64,000 nucleotides of DNA from Leguminivora glycinivorella (GCF_023078275.1 NC_062979.1:21681848-21745847), one strand, 5' to 3'; shown: positions 21,716 through 31,235, counted from the stretch's first letter. Numbers and translations are program-made. The notes: generated by a model from the sequence alone, not told the origin.

Positions 21716-23618
21716 AACCTGAGGTACATGCAGGTAGACTTAAACATTTTATTGACAATTGGCTTGAGATTACTGATGATCCAATAATTTTGAAATGGCT
21801 GGAAGGGTACGAAATTCCATTTCATACTATTCCTCCGCCTCATGAGGCAATACAAAAAGTGTGGCATGGAAAGGAAAAAGAAAGTATGACCTGTGAAATC
21901 CAGAAATTATTTAAACTTGGTGCAATTTCACAGTGTTCTCCAGACCCCAATCAGTTTACATCTCCAATTTTTTTTTTAGTACCAAAACCCAATGGTTCAT
22001 TTAGATTTATATTAAATCTAAAAAAGTTGAATGAATATGTAATAACACATCATTTTAAACTAGAGGATATTAGAACTGCTTGCAAATTGATATCAGAAAA
22101 CTGTTTTATGGGTTCCATTGATTTGTCAGAGGCATATCTTTCCGTGCCAATTGCGGAGACACACAGGAAGTTTCTAAGGTTCCAATTTGATGGACAATTA
22201 TTTCAGTTTAACGCTTTACCGTATGGCCTATGTTCAGCTCCCTATGTTTTCACTAAATTAGTTAAACCAGTTAGTACCTACCTCAGAGAACAAAATATAA
22301 TTTTGACATGCTACCTAGACGACAGTATTTATTTTAACCAATCATATAATGGATGTCTAAATAATATCAAAGTAGCATGTAAACTATTTCAGGACCTAGG
22401 GTTTGTAATTAATTTTGAAAAAAGTTCTTTGACCCCTAGCAAAACATGCAAGTATCTGGGATTTAATCTTGATTCTACTAACCTCTCCTTATCAGTTCCA
22501 CAGAAGAAACAACTTAGTATTCTGGAAATTATTCAGCAGTTCAAATGTAAAAGATCCTGTTCAATAAGGGAATTCTCCCAATTACTGGGAAAACTTAACT
22601 CTGTTTGTCCAGCTGTTCCATATGGCTGGGTTTATACTAAACTACTAGAAAGAGAAAAATATCTTGCATTATTAAAATCCAAGGAGAACTATGAAGCCAA
22701 CATGATTCTTCCTAATATTATTTTTTCTGAACTTCATTGGTGGAGTCAAAATTTACACAAATTCAACATAATTAAAAATCACGATTTTTGCATTGAAATT
22801 AACACCGATTCGTCGAAAACGGGCTGGGGGCAGTATGTGCATCAAATAGAACATCTGGATCATGGTCAAAACTTGAACAAGAAAGTCATATAAACTATCT
22901 AGAGATAAAAGCAGCTTTTTTAGGTCTACAATGTTTTGCTAATAATTTACATGACTGTGAGATTCTTTTAAGAGTTGATAATACAACTGCAGTAGCTTAT
23001 ATAAACAAGATGGGTGGCATTCAGTTTCCTCATCTCAATCAAATTACAAGGGAAATGTGGAAGTGGTGTGAGGAAAGAAATATTTGGATATTTGCTTCCT
23101 ATATAAACACTAACGATAATTTTGAAGCAGATGAACAATCCAGAAAAATTAATATTGAATGGGAAATTTCCCAGAAATATTTTGATAAAATCATACAAAC
23201 ATTTGGCCACCCTGATATAGACTTATTTGCGTCAAGGATTAATAATAAATGCCTGAAGTTCATTTCCTGGAAACCTGATCCATATGCTTTCACCGTAGAT
23301 GCCTTCACTGTCAATTGGAGTGATATTTTCTTTTACGCTTTTCCTCCTTTTTCCTTATTGTTAAAATGTCTAAACAAAATTAAAAGGGAAAAAGCGGAAG
23401 GTATACTAGTGTTCCCATATTGGCCCTCTCAGTCATGGTTCCCTCTTCTAAAATCATTGTTAATTACAGACCCTTTAATATTCAAGCCTAATAAAAATTT
23501 ACTGTCGTCTCCTTTCAGAGATGTCCATCCCCTACATCGTCATCTTACCCTGGCTGCCGGGCTGCTATCGGCGAGGCGTACAGTAGGCGCGGAACGCCAA
23601 AATCAGCAATTCAGATAA
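21550..23618 (+). pseudogene. DIRS pol: reverse transcriptase, RNase H and methyltransferase-like domain, one frameshift
   Basis: Copies element RNA into cDNA. The open frame begins inside gag (first codon after a stop at 21547-21549) in the -1 frame, so it probably needs frameshifting or re-initiation. RT motifs are in order: FILNLKKLN, GSIDLSEAYLSVP, ALPYGLCSAPYVF and the catalytic CYLDDS at about 22310-22327. RNase H follows with INTDSSKTGWG (D), LEIKAA (E), RVDNTTAV (D) and a late ADEQSR. A DIRS methyltransferase-like region comes next (HPDIDLFASRINN, FYAFPPFSLL). The RNase H frame breaks at the G5 run at about 22825-22830: one more G would restore one continuous 689-residue frame, so this is either a single-base deletion or a consensus error. 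It ends in TAATG, shared with the recombinase start. Confidence 0.85.
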
Positions 23619-24529
23619 TGTTAAATTCTCTTTCAAATAACACGCTGAAACAGTATGATACTTCTTTCAAACAATGGTGGCTATTCTGTAAGCAAAATAA
23701 GATTGATGTTTATCAGGCGTCTATACCATTCGTACTTAAGTTTTTAACAGAGCGTTTTGAAAATGGAGCCTCTTATGGCACAATTAATAGTACTAGATCC
23801 GCTCTATCTCTTCTTATTGGACCTAGAATAGGAAATGATGATAGGATAAAACGGTTTGTTAAAGGAGTATTTCGATTAAAACCTCCTACTCCAAAATATA
23901 ATATAACATGGGACCCTAGCATTGTCCTCAATTATTTAAAAGGCTTGTACCCTAACGAAGTTATAAGCTTGGAACAGCTTACCCATAAAGTGGTGATGTT
24001 ACTTGCCTTAACGACAGGACACAGAGTCCAAACATTATCCTTAATTAAGATTAATAATATTCAATTTACTCATGAGGGAGTTCAAATTTTTATACCAGAT
24101 TTAATTAAAACTTCAGGAAAAAACAGTAAACAACCATTATTAAATTTAAAAATATTCAGTAATAAGATTGAAGTCTGCCCAGTCACTACTTTAAATTCTT
24201 ATATCAAAAGAACACAGTCTATTAGAGATACTAACAGTCTTTTAATTACGCATAAAAAACCTCACCATGCTGTTTCTACCCAGCCTATAAGTCGCTGGAT
24301 AAAAAATGTACTTAAGGAGGCAGGCATAGACGTTAACATCTTTACAGGCCATAGCACTAGACACGCCAGCACATCAGCTGCAAGCAGATCTGGTATATCC
24401 ATAGATATTATCCAAAAAACAGCTGGTTGGTCAGAAAACTCTATTTGCTTTGCTAAGCATTATAACAGACCAATTTCTTCAGAACCTGACCAGTTTTGTA
24501 GTACGATATGTAACTTGATATCAGACTGA
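23618..24529 (+). CDS. DIRS tyrosine recombinase
   Basis: 303 residues, complete. Integrates the circular DIRS cDNA by site-specific recombination in the nucleus. An N-terminal SAM-like DNA-binding region (NTLKQYDTSFKQWWLFCKQN) precedes the catalytic domain. The visible catalytic set is Arg in TTGHRVQTL, His-x-x-Arg in GHSTRHAS and the nucleophile Tyr in AKHYNRP, with GWSENS just before it. These are the expected residues of the phage-integrase/Flp class. The start codon overlaps the pol stop (TAATG), which favours translation by termination-reinitiation and marks this ATG as the natural start. No lesion is visible. Confidence 0.93.
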   Translation: MLNSLSNNTLKQYDTSFKQWWLFCKQNKIDVYQASIPFVLKFLTERFENGASYGTINSTRSALSLLIGPRIGNDDRIKRFVKGVFRLKPPTPKYNITWDPSIVLNYLKGLYPNEVISLEQLTHKVVMLLALTTGHRVQTLSLIKINNIQFTHEGVQIFIPDLIKTSGKNSKQPLLNLKIFSNKIEVCPVTTLNSYIKRTQSIRDTNSLLITHKKPHHAVSTQPISRWIKNVLKEAGIDVNIFTGHSTRHASTSAASRSGISIDIIQKTAGWSENSICFAKHYNRPISSEPDQFCSTICNLISD

Positions 24530-24645
24530 ATGTCATGTTGATTATAATTACATTGTTATCTTAAATGTTACTGATTTAATAAACAGCTTTATTTCTTAAT
24601 CAGATTGTATGATTATGTACTCGCAACCCTATCTTTGAACATCTA

Positions 24646-24750
24646 CAATGGTTAAGTTAACAGGGAGAGAGATAAATGTTATTATTAGATTAAACGAACT
24701 TACCTTAAGTGAAGTTCTATCTTAATAACATGATTCTCTCTCCCTGTTAA
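24646..24750. repeat. DIRS internal complementary region
   Basis: The first part (CAATGGTTAAGTTAACAGGG to ATAAATGTTATT) is the exact complement of the element's left outer end. The second part (ATTAGATTAAACGAACTTAC to CTCTCCCTGTTAA) is the exact complement of the right outer end. Their junction, GTTATT next to ATTAG, therefore marks both element termini. This is the template used in the DIRS1 replication model to join cDNA ends. Confidence 0.92.
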
Positions 24751-24846
24751 GAGAGTCCCATCCCTTCCCTTGTGTATATATGCTAATATACTTTTCCCAT
24801 TTACAGGGTTGCTCTAATAATCTACTAAAATATACTTTAAACGAAA

Positions 24847-24991
24847 TGACTTGTCGTACCGGATGCCATAGACTAAACAACTGGAGCTGTTCGAGCTTCT
24901 TTTTTAAAAGCTTTGAAAATTGTGATAAATGTTGGATACAATAAAGGTTATACAATGGTTAAGTTAACAGGGAGAGAGAATCATGTTATTA
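24847..24991. repeat. DIRS right inverted terminal repeat
   Basis: Complement of 19504-19648. Beyond it the right end carries 39 further bases (24992-25030, ending GTTTAATCTAAT) that are present in the internal complementary region but not at the left end, giving the unequal termini typical of DIRS1. Confidence 0.92.
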
Positions 24992-25186
24992 AGATAGAAC
25001 TTCACTTAAGGTAAGTTCGTTTAATCTAATAAGAAAATAGTTCTAATGAAATTCCGCAAAATGGCGCGTAGTCATTTTTCTGGTCAGGCTTTACTATCAC
25101 TATAACTACACCTTATAACGAAATCTGTGTTTGTATGTTTGCGATAAACTCAGAAACAACGAATTTTCATGCGGTTCAGTAATGAA

Positions 25187-25333
25187 CATACATCGGGGTT
25201 TTGGGAGCGGGAATGATTTACACTAGCACATTTGGAGCCAGTTACATAGTTAAATATGTTCAGTAATTCAAATGACTATAAACAGAGTTACAAATACACG
25301 AATTCATTCCCGCTCCCAAAACCCCGATGTATG
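25187..25333. mobile_element. 147-bp hAT-like MITE with 8-bp target duplication
   Basis: GTAATGAA occurs at 25179-25186 and 25334-25341. The ends are inverted repeats of about 30 bp: CATACATCGGGGTTTTGGGA at the left, its exact complement at the right, extending through GCGGGAATGA. An 8-bp duplication is the hAT signature. Nothing is encoded. Confidence 0.85.
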
Positions 25334-25344
25334 GTAATGAACGA

Positions 25345-25765
25345 GTGCTTCGTTTGTGAAGGTTTTCTTTTCATCTGAACATGGTGGGAACCAAAGCTGA
25401 ACCCTCTCTGCCTAAATGTGACTCACGCTTGCCCTGTTTTTGTGTGTCAAGAAGATTTACTTAAAGCTCAAACGTAATAATAGCAAAGCTGATAAGTACC
25501 ATACGACCCTTTCATCTCGCTGAATTGTTATGATAACAAATACTATTGTTGTTTAGCCTTGGGCTCGTTTACGAAAATGTATGTTGGTTAAGGAGCTCTT
25601 TAAATTTAAGAGATACTTGTTATCTGGTTAACAGGGGATATTTATTTTGAATTGTTTCCAAAATTCACCAAGCTTATTCCACTACGAAGAAAATGTATTA
25701 GAGACATGCTCAGATGTTCAAGTTCAGAATGTTGACATCTTAATTTTTAAATCTGCAGAACTTGC
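25345..25765. other. No recognised content
   Basis: No supported coding or repeat signal. Confidence 0.35.
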
Positions 25766-25767
25766 GT

Positions 25768-26073
25768 TATCCCGGCATTTGCCACGGCTCATGGAGCCTG
25801 GGGTCCGCTTTGACAACTAATCCCAAGATTTGGCGTAGGCACTAGTTTTTACGAAAGCGACGGCCATCTGACCTTCCAACCCAAAGGGTAAACTAGACCT
25901 TATTGGAATTAGTCCGATTCCCTCACGATGTTTTGCTTCACCGAAAAGCGACTGGCAAATATGAAATGAAATATCGCACTTAAATTCCGAAAAACTTATT
26001 GGTGCGAGCCTAGGTTCGAACCCGCGACCTCTGGAACGAAAGTCGCACGTACTTACCGCTAGGCTACCAGCTA
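25768..26073 (-). mobile_element. Second tRNA-like SINE family, minus copy
   Basis: On the minus strand the head reads AGCTGGTAGCCTAGCGGTAA (A box) and GGTCGCGGGTTCGAACC (B box), then the body GAGTGATTT-free segment with AATAAGTTTTTCGGAATTTA, CCAGTCGCTTTTCGGTGAAG and CTTGGGATTAGTTGTCAAAG, ending GCAAATGCCGGGAT. The plus copy at 26422-26750 matches over about 300 bp. Confidence 0.85.
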
Positions 26074-26421
26074 AACTAAAATATGAAATCAACTCACTGC
26101 TTCTGGGCCACTATTATAGTGGTCTGCCTTCAGAAACTATGACCTTATCTGTAGTCGGCGAACTATTCCACCATATGGGTCTTTAGAAAAGTCCTAGCGA
26201 CATCTACCCTATGAACGTTACACTTCTGAAACTACCGTACGCCATTAATGAAAATGTACAATATTTGTATGTATGGGCATTATTGAGTCCAAAAGTATTT
26301 CACTAAACTCATAAGATTCATAAGCACAATAACCCAGGAGCTTGATCAGGTCTGTATCTGCATCTTCTTCTTCTTGTTAGACCTGTTTCCATTTACTTGG
26401 GGTCGGCCCTCTTTCTCCTGC

Positions 26422-26750
26422 GCTGGTAGCCTAGCGGTAAGTACGTGCGACTTTCGTTCCGGAGGTCGCGGGTTCGAACCCCGGCTAGCACCAATGAGTT
26501 TTTCGGAATTTATGTGCGAAATGTCATTTGATATTTGCCAGTCGCTTTTCGGTGAAGGAAAACATCGTGAGGAAATCGGACTAACTCCAATAAGGTCTAG
26601 TTTAACCTTCGGGTTGGAAGGTCAGATGGCAGTCGCTTTCGTAAAAACTAGTACCTAAGTCAAATCTTGGGATTAGTTGTCAAAGCGGATCCCAGGCTCC
26701 CTTGAGCCGTGGCAAATGCCGGGATGTCGCAAAGAGGATGAGGACCTTCT
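26422..26750 (+). mobile_element. Second tRNA-like SINE family, plus copy
   Basis: GCTGGTAGCCTAGCGGTAAG and the B box GGGTTCGAACCCC sit at tRNA-like spacing. The body (AATGAGTTTTTCGGAATTTA, TGTTTTC-like AAAACATCGTGAGG, GGTCAGATGGCAGTCG) follows, ending GGCAAATGCCGGGATGTCGC. With the inverse copy 349 bp upstream it forms a large potential stem. A 94-codon open frame across it is accidental. Confidence 0.85.
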
Positions 26751-26754
26751 TTAT

Positions 26755-27430
26755 CCTCAATTTCCATCTAACTCTATCTAGCATGGTCTTTTGCTATGTG
26801 CTTTGCTATTCAATAAATGAGTTTCTTTTAGGTCTGTATGTTTACACTCAACTACCCTGCATCAGAATATTATTTTTGACTACAATTTTATTTATGTATC
26901 TGTTATATTATTATTGAGAATGGCTGAAGTGGACAATTTACTGAACAAAGACGGGGCTGGTCCCTAGTTTCATATTTAAAACGTATCGACGAATAATTTA
27001 AACGCAATAGAAAAATGGCAACAAAATATGTTTTGATAGAAAGTATCTGAGATCTGACGCAATGAGCTCTAGTGAAATCAATGTTTCTAAATATATTTTG
27101 TGTTCTTAAATATATTTATTTGTGTACATGCTACTTGTGCTTATACAAACTACTTCAGCGCGCACATTCAATCGCTTTTATCGCATTCGTTAAATTTATT
27201 TGTAAGTTGTCACGATTTCATACGAAGTGGGTCATTTATTTATATTCATGCTTGTATGTTGATATGATATGTAATACTCCATTCGATTAAGCAAGATGTT
27301 GGCATTAATCTATTACCAAAAATCTTTGCAACTTACTAACCGAAGACGCGCGAAACTTTACCGTTGGGCAATTTTATTTGACGTTCTTTTTTTGTTTGTT
27401 TTTTTTTTTCGTTCCGAATGTTCGAGTTAC
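26755..27430. other. AT-rich, nothing recognised
   Basis: Short open frames at 26702 and 27072 are Phe/Leu/Tyr-rich chance translations. No repeat boundaries seen. Confidence 0.35.
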
Positions 27431-27433
27431 ATG

Positions 27434-27503
27434 TAGAGTCAACCAATTGGAACCCTAAACTAAAATTCACAATTCTGCGGACTAAATTGACAAATGACTG
27501 ACA
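27434..27503. mobile_element. Short member of the AGTCAACCAATTGG MITE family
   Basis: AGAGTCAACCAATTGGAACC and CTAAACTAAAATTCACAATT match, in reverse, the two outer parts of the copy at 31082-31235, with that copy's middle missing. Confidence 0.55.
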
Positions 27504-27666
27504 GATGAAATGTTACCAGGAACAGTGAAATAAAAATAGTGAAGGGTATATGTCGATAACAATATATCGACAAGTTGTAAAGTACAAATAACAGACTAGT
27601 TTAAATCAAAAAATACGAATGTTACTTTTAAATACAAGGTAAACATTTTGGTTTGTTCGATTTTCG

Positions 27667-27745
27667 AGGTAGTGGATGGATAAAATGCGTTTTTACCCAC
27701 TAGTTTTAGAGCATAAAAAGGTATCCGAACCAGTAAGTAAAAAAA
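27667..27745. repeat. Partial copy of the 7205-7460 repeat
   Basis: GTGGATGGATAAAATGCGTT with TTTTACCCACTAGTTTTAGA aligns with the inner part of the repeat at 7370-7445. Confidence 0.45.
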
Positions 27746-27796
27746 AATATGTTGTCCGACAATGAGTAGTCTTTATCTAAATATATAAAAGAAGAA

Positions 27797-27854
27797 GCTG
27801 ACTGACTGACTGACTGACTGACTGACTGACTGACTGACTGACTGACTGACTGAC
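27797..27854 (+). repeat. GACT tetranucleotide microsatellite
   Basis: About fourteen uninterrupted CTGA/GACT units. A shorter version (GACTGACTGATTGACAT) stands at the same place in the next tandem unit near 28278. Confidence 0.95.
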
Positions 27855-28826
27855 ATATCAACGCACAGCCGAAACCGCTGGTCCTAGAAATTTCAAATTT
27901 GGCACGTAGGTTCCTTATATAGTGTAGAGGAGCACTAAGAAAGGATTTTCCAAAATTCACCTCCTAAGGGGGTTAAATGGGGGTTCAAAGTTTGTATGGG
28001 GAAACAAGATTAGTTTGACTATTTTATTCGAAACTTCACAAGAAGATTCCTTAAGACATATGACTGAATACGTGTTTCAGGTTTTTTGAAAATGTAACCC
28101 CTAAAAGGGTGAAAAGGGGGTGATAAAGTCAAAAAATCAATATGGGTATCGTTTTTATGGTTTATCGGGTCGCTGATCACGATAAATACAACGTTTTTAA
28201 AATCTAACGAGGCGGAAGTGAAATACCTTCTCCCCTGTTGTGGTGCAATGGGGTTTAAATATCAAAAAGAAATATATTGACTGACTGATTGACATATCAA
28301 CACACAGCCGAAACCGCTGGTCCTAGAGATTTCAAATTTGGCACATAGGTTCCTTATATGGCGTAGAGGAGCACTAAGAAAGGATTTTTCAAAATTCTCC
28401 TCTTAAAAGGGTGAAATGGGGGTTCAAAGTTTGTATGGGGCAACAAGATTAGTTTGACTATTTTATTCGAAACTTCACAGGAGGATTCCTAAAGACATAT
28501 GACTAAATACATGTTTCAGGTTTTTTGAAAATTTGACCCCTAAAGGGGTGCAAAGGGGGTAAAGTGAAAAACACAATATGGGTATCGTTTTTATGGTTTA
28601 TCGGGTCGCTGATCACGATAAATACAACGATTTTAAAATCTAATGAGGTGGAAAAGAAATTTTCTCCCCTGTTGTTGTGCAATGGGGTTAAAATATCCAA
28701 AATAGCCATAAGTATAGCTTTAGTTTTTATCTTTACTTCTGGTTCAAGAGATTTCAAATTGACACGGAACTGGAAGTTCCTTAGAGGAGCACTAAGAAAG
28801 GATTTTTCAAAGTTCACCTCCTAGCA
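27851..28826 (+). repeat. Tandem 439-bp units, two full and one partial
   Basis: Units start TGACATATCAACGCACAGCC at 27851 and 28290. Both contain GAAACCGCTGGTCCTAGA, CTTATATgG-type leader, GAGGAGCACTAAGAAAGGAT and TGGGTATCGTTTTTATGGTT. A shortened third starts at about 28729 and stops at 28826 in CACCTCCTAGCATGATAATT, where the hexamer array begins. Confidence 0.88.
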
Positions 28827-28837
28827 TGATAATTTGA

Positions 28838-29945
28838 CAGGGGCAAGGACAGGGACAGGGACAGGGACGGGGATAGGGATAGGGATAGGGATAGGGATCT
28901 GGATAGGGATAGGGATAGGGATAGGGATCGGGATAGGTATAGGGATAGGGATAGGGATAGGGGTAGGGGTAGGGATAGGGGTAGGGATAGGGATAGGGAT
29001 AGGGATAGGGATAGGGATAGGGATAGGGATAGGGGGATAGGGATAGGGATAGGGATAGGGATAGGGATAGGGATAGGGATAGGGATAGGGATAGGGATAG
29101 GGATAGGGATAGGGATAGGGATAGGGATAGGGATAGGGATAGGGATAGGGATAGGGATAGGGATAGGGATATGGATAGGGATAGGGATAGGGATAGGGAT
29201 AGGGATAGGGATAGGGATAGGGATAGGGATAGGGATAGGGATAGGGATAGGGATAGGGATAGGGATAGGGATAGGGATAGGGATAGGGATAGGGATAGGG
29301 ATAGGGATAGGGATAGGGATAGGGATAGGGATAGGGATAGGGATAGGGATAGGGATAGGGATAGGGATAGGGATAGGGATAGGGATAGGGATAGGGATAG
29401 GGATAGGGATAGGGATAGGGATAGGGATAGGGATAGGGATAGGGATAGGGATAGGGATAGGGATAGGGATAGGGATAGGGATAGGGATAGGGATAGGGAT
29501 AGGGATAGGGATAGGGATAGGGATAGGGATAGGGATAGGGATAGGGATAGGGATAGGGATAGGGATAGGGATAGGGATAGGGATAGGGATAGGATAGGGA
29601 TAGGGATAGGGATAGGGATAGGGATAGGGATAGGGATAGGGATAGGGATAGGGATAGGGATAGGGATAGGGATAGGGATAGGGATAGGGATAGGGATAGG
29701 GATAGGGATAGGGATAGGGATAGGGATAGGGATAGGGATAGGGATAGGGATAGGATAGATAGGGATAGGGATAGGGATAGGGATAGGGATAGGGATAGGG
29801 ATAGGGATAGGGATAGGGATAGGGATAGGGATAGGGATAGGGATAGGGATAGGGATAGAAATAGGGATAGGGATAGGGATAGAAATAGGGATAAAAATAG
29901 GGGACGAGGACGGGGATAGGGATAGGGGAGGGACGGGGACGGGGA
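28838..29945 (+). repeat. GGGATA hexamer array, about 1.1 kb
   Basis: Edges are degenerate (GGGACA, GGGGTA, GGGATC variants). From about 29041 to 29880 the array is nearly pure GGGATA, with a few unit-length slips near 29032, 29170, 29592 and 29752. All six frames stay open as dipeptide repeats (for example Ser-Leu, Pro-Ile, Pro-Tyr, Asp-Arg, Gly-Ile); these are artefacts of the hexamer. The plus strand could form G-quadruplexes. It differs from the insect telomere repeat TTAGG. Confidence 0.97.
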
Positions 29946-30089
29946 GGGGGACAAATATAGAGACAGGGACGGGGAAAAAATAGGGATTGGGGTCGGAATA
30001 ATCGGTCGGCAATCGATATCTAGGCAGTGTAAAATGCAGGTGGCTCAGTGGGAAGGAATTAGTAAGTAGGCATCGGCGAGTATCCTGCA

Positions 30090-30275
30090 TCCGTAATAAC
30101 TATTACATTCAATGTGCTGTAAGAAGATCGTTGTTTGCTTGCCTTTTATATGTTTGCGTTTGCAATAAGTATAAGTAAAATGGAAAAAATTGTAAGCGAT
30201 AATGCAAGGAAGTACTTTTTACCCTACCGACCATAGCGTCGAGATACTGGCTATGTGGGTTGTATGAAGTTTCCC
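30090..30275 (+). repeat. 3' flank of the hexamer array, shared with 50420-50575
   Basis: TTCAATGTGCTGTAAGAAGA, TCGTTGTTTGCTTGC, GCAATAAGTATAAGTAAAAT, AAAAAATTGTAAGCGATAAT, GTACTTTTTACC and GGCTATGTGGG all recur in order at 50423-50572, also just downstream of a GGGATA array. The array and flank therefore belong to one dispersed unit. Confidence 0.85.
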
Positions 30276-30619
30276 CAGTATAAATATTTATATAGGTAAA
30301 ATACATACATATTCTCGTACCTACTACCTACGCTGTGGTCGCTGTGTAACAATTCTACAATCATTGCAAGAATTTCTTTAAAAACAATAGTAATATGTGT
30401 AAGGTACAGTCAGCCAAAACCGGACCGTACAGCAAATAGATCAGTTACAATGGCCCTCCAGTCGAGAATTGCCCCGCTTTACCTTAATCGAAATAATCGC
30501 GGACAGATGTACCTACAAAGAAACCTACGGATCCAAATGAAAATCTTATTTTTTGTAAACGTTTCAATAAGAATACTTTTATTACGCGGGCGAAGCCGCG
30601 GGTAAAAGCTAGTTATAAA

Positions 30620-31080
30620 ATATTATTCATTTCCAAGCTCCGTTATTTCGTCATATTCATCATCATCATCATCAGTTACATTTATAATAAAACGATCCGA
30701 GACATTGTCCACTAAATGGTCGAGTTGTAACATTTTGTCCTCGATTTTTATTATGTGATTTACACAATCTTTTCATCTTTCGGCTGCAACACAGTAATTA
30801 TTGTAATAATTCATTTGTAAAGATTCAATAAACTATCATAATAAATATATAAATTTCATTTACATTATTGCTGGTTTGAAATTAACATTTTATATCTAAT
30901 TAGGGGTCTACAGACCTTTAGATCTGTCGAAATCACAAAAAAAGTTGGTATATTGACTAAAAGATCAAATTGCCCATTTGATTGTACCGTCTGGGTGCAC
31001 CTTAAATCTACGGTGTAATAATAATTTTAATATCGATAAGAACGACACTAGCCAAATCATGGCAACATTTGTTCACACTT
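30620..31080. other. AT-rich, nothing recognised
   Basis: A CAT-rich patch at 30655-30675 is the only simple repeat noted. Confidence 0.35.
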
Positions 31081-31081
31081 A

Positions 31082-31235
31082 CTTGTCAGTTTGGTCCGTA
31101 GGATTATGGATTTTAGTTTAGGCCACTTTACAACCATGCCAAAATGACAAGCAGTAAGAGATTTCTTTTAATCTTATTTATAAGTAACTATGAGATAATT
31201 CTACAGTGGCTTAGGGTTCCAATTGGTTGACTGTA
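31082..31235. mobile_element. AGTCAACCAATTGG-family MITE, copy 2
   Basis: The right end GGGTTCCAATTGGTTGACTG with TA matches the ends at 59634-59762, and the middle (ACAACCATGCCAAAATGACA, AGCAGTAAGAGATTTCTT) matches that copy closely. The left outer part (GTCCGTAGGATTATGGATTT) is shared only with 27434-27503. Confidence 0.65.

Larger units (their letters stand above)
19504..25030 (+). mobile_element. DIRS-type tyrosine-recombinase retrotransposon, near full length (5.5 kb)
   Basis: The element has every structural part of the DIRS1 plan. Inverted terminal repeats are at 19504-19648 and 24847-24991, with a 39-bp extension on the right end. A spliced gag is at 20373-21715; pol (RT, RNase H, methyltransferase-like domain) at 21550-23618; a tyrosine recombinase at 23618-24529; and an internal complementary region at 24646-24750 that is complementary to the two outer ends joined together. 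In DIRS biology this region templates closure of a cDNA circle that the recombinase then integrates without target-site duplication; consistently, I see no duplication at the edges. Only one disabling lesion is visible (a missing G in the RNase H region). The boundary call rests on where the internal complementary region switches from one end to the other and is probably accurate to a few bases. Confidence 0.93.
27776..30612 (+). mobile_element. Helitron-like non-autonomous element carrying tandem units and a hexamer array
   Basis: The 5' end is A followed by TCTAAATATATAAAAGAAG and a GACT microsatellite. The 3' end is a hairpin (CGCGG, loop GCGAAG, CCGCG) followed by GGTAAAAGCTAG and T. A 5' TC, 3' hairpin plus CTAG and insertion between A and T are Helitron hallmarks and match the short elements elsewhere in the window. 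Inside are two and a fraction tandem 439-bp units (27851-28826), the GGGATA array (28838-29945) and about 650 bp of unique DNA. No Rep or helicase domain is present. It is also possible that the two ends belong to different insertions; the intervening array makes this hard to exclude. Confidence 0.65.

Noticed and set aside
19504..25030. LTR retrotransposon or endogenous retrovirus
   Set aside because: Termini are inverted, not direct; integration is by a tyrosine recombinase rather than a DDE integrase; no protease or envelope is present.
26374..26658. 94-codon frame and its inverse at 25817-26092 as related genes
   Set aside because: Both are translations across the two SINE copies.
29171..29758. 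Asp-Arg repeat protein on plus
   Set aside because: Same artefact of the hexamer array; slips change the dipeptide mid-way.
29041..29880. Interstitial telomere
   Set aside because: The insect telomere unit is TTAGG and the vertebrate unit TTAGGG; here the unit is GGGATA with no TTAGG tract.
28807..30090. Very long minus-strand open frames of 427 and 377 codons
   Set aside because: They are dipeptide translations of the GGGATA hexamer array; a hexamer without stops opens all frames.
27776..30612. CRISPR array or direct-repeat immune locus
   Set aside because: The tandem units are 439 bp or 6 bp without repeat-spacer structure, and the sequence is eukaryotic.
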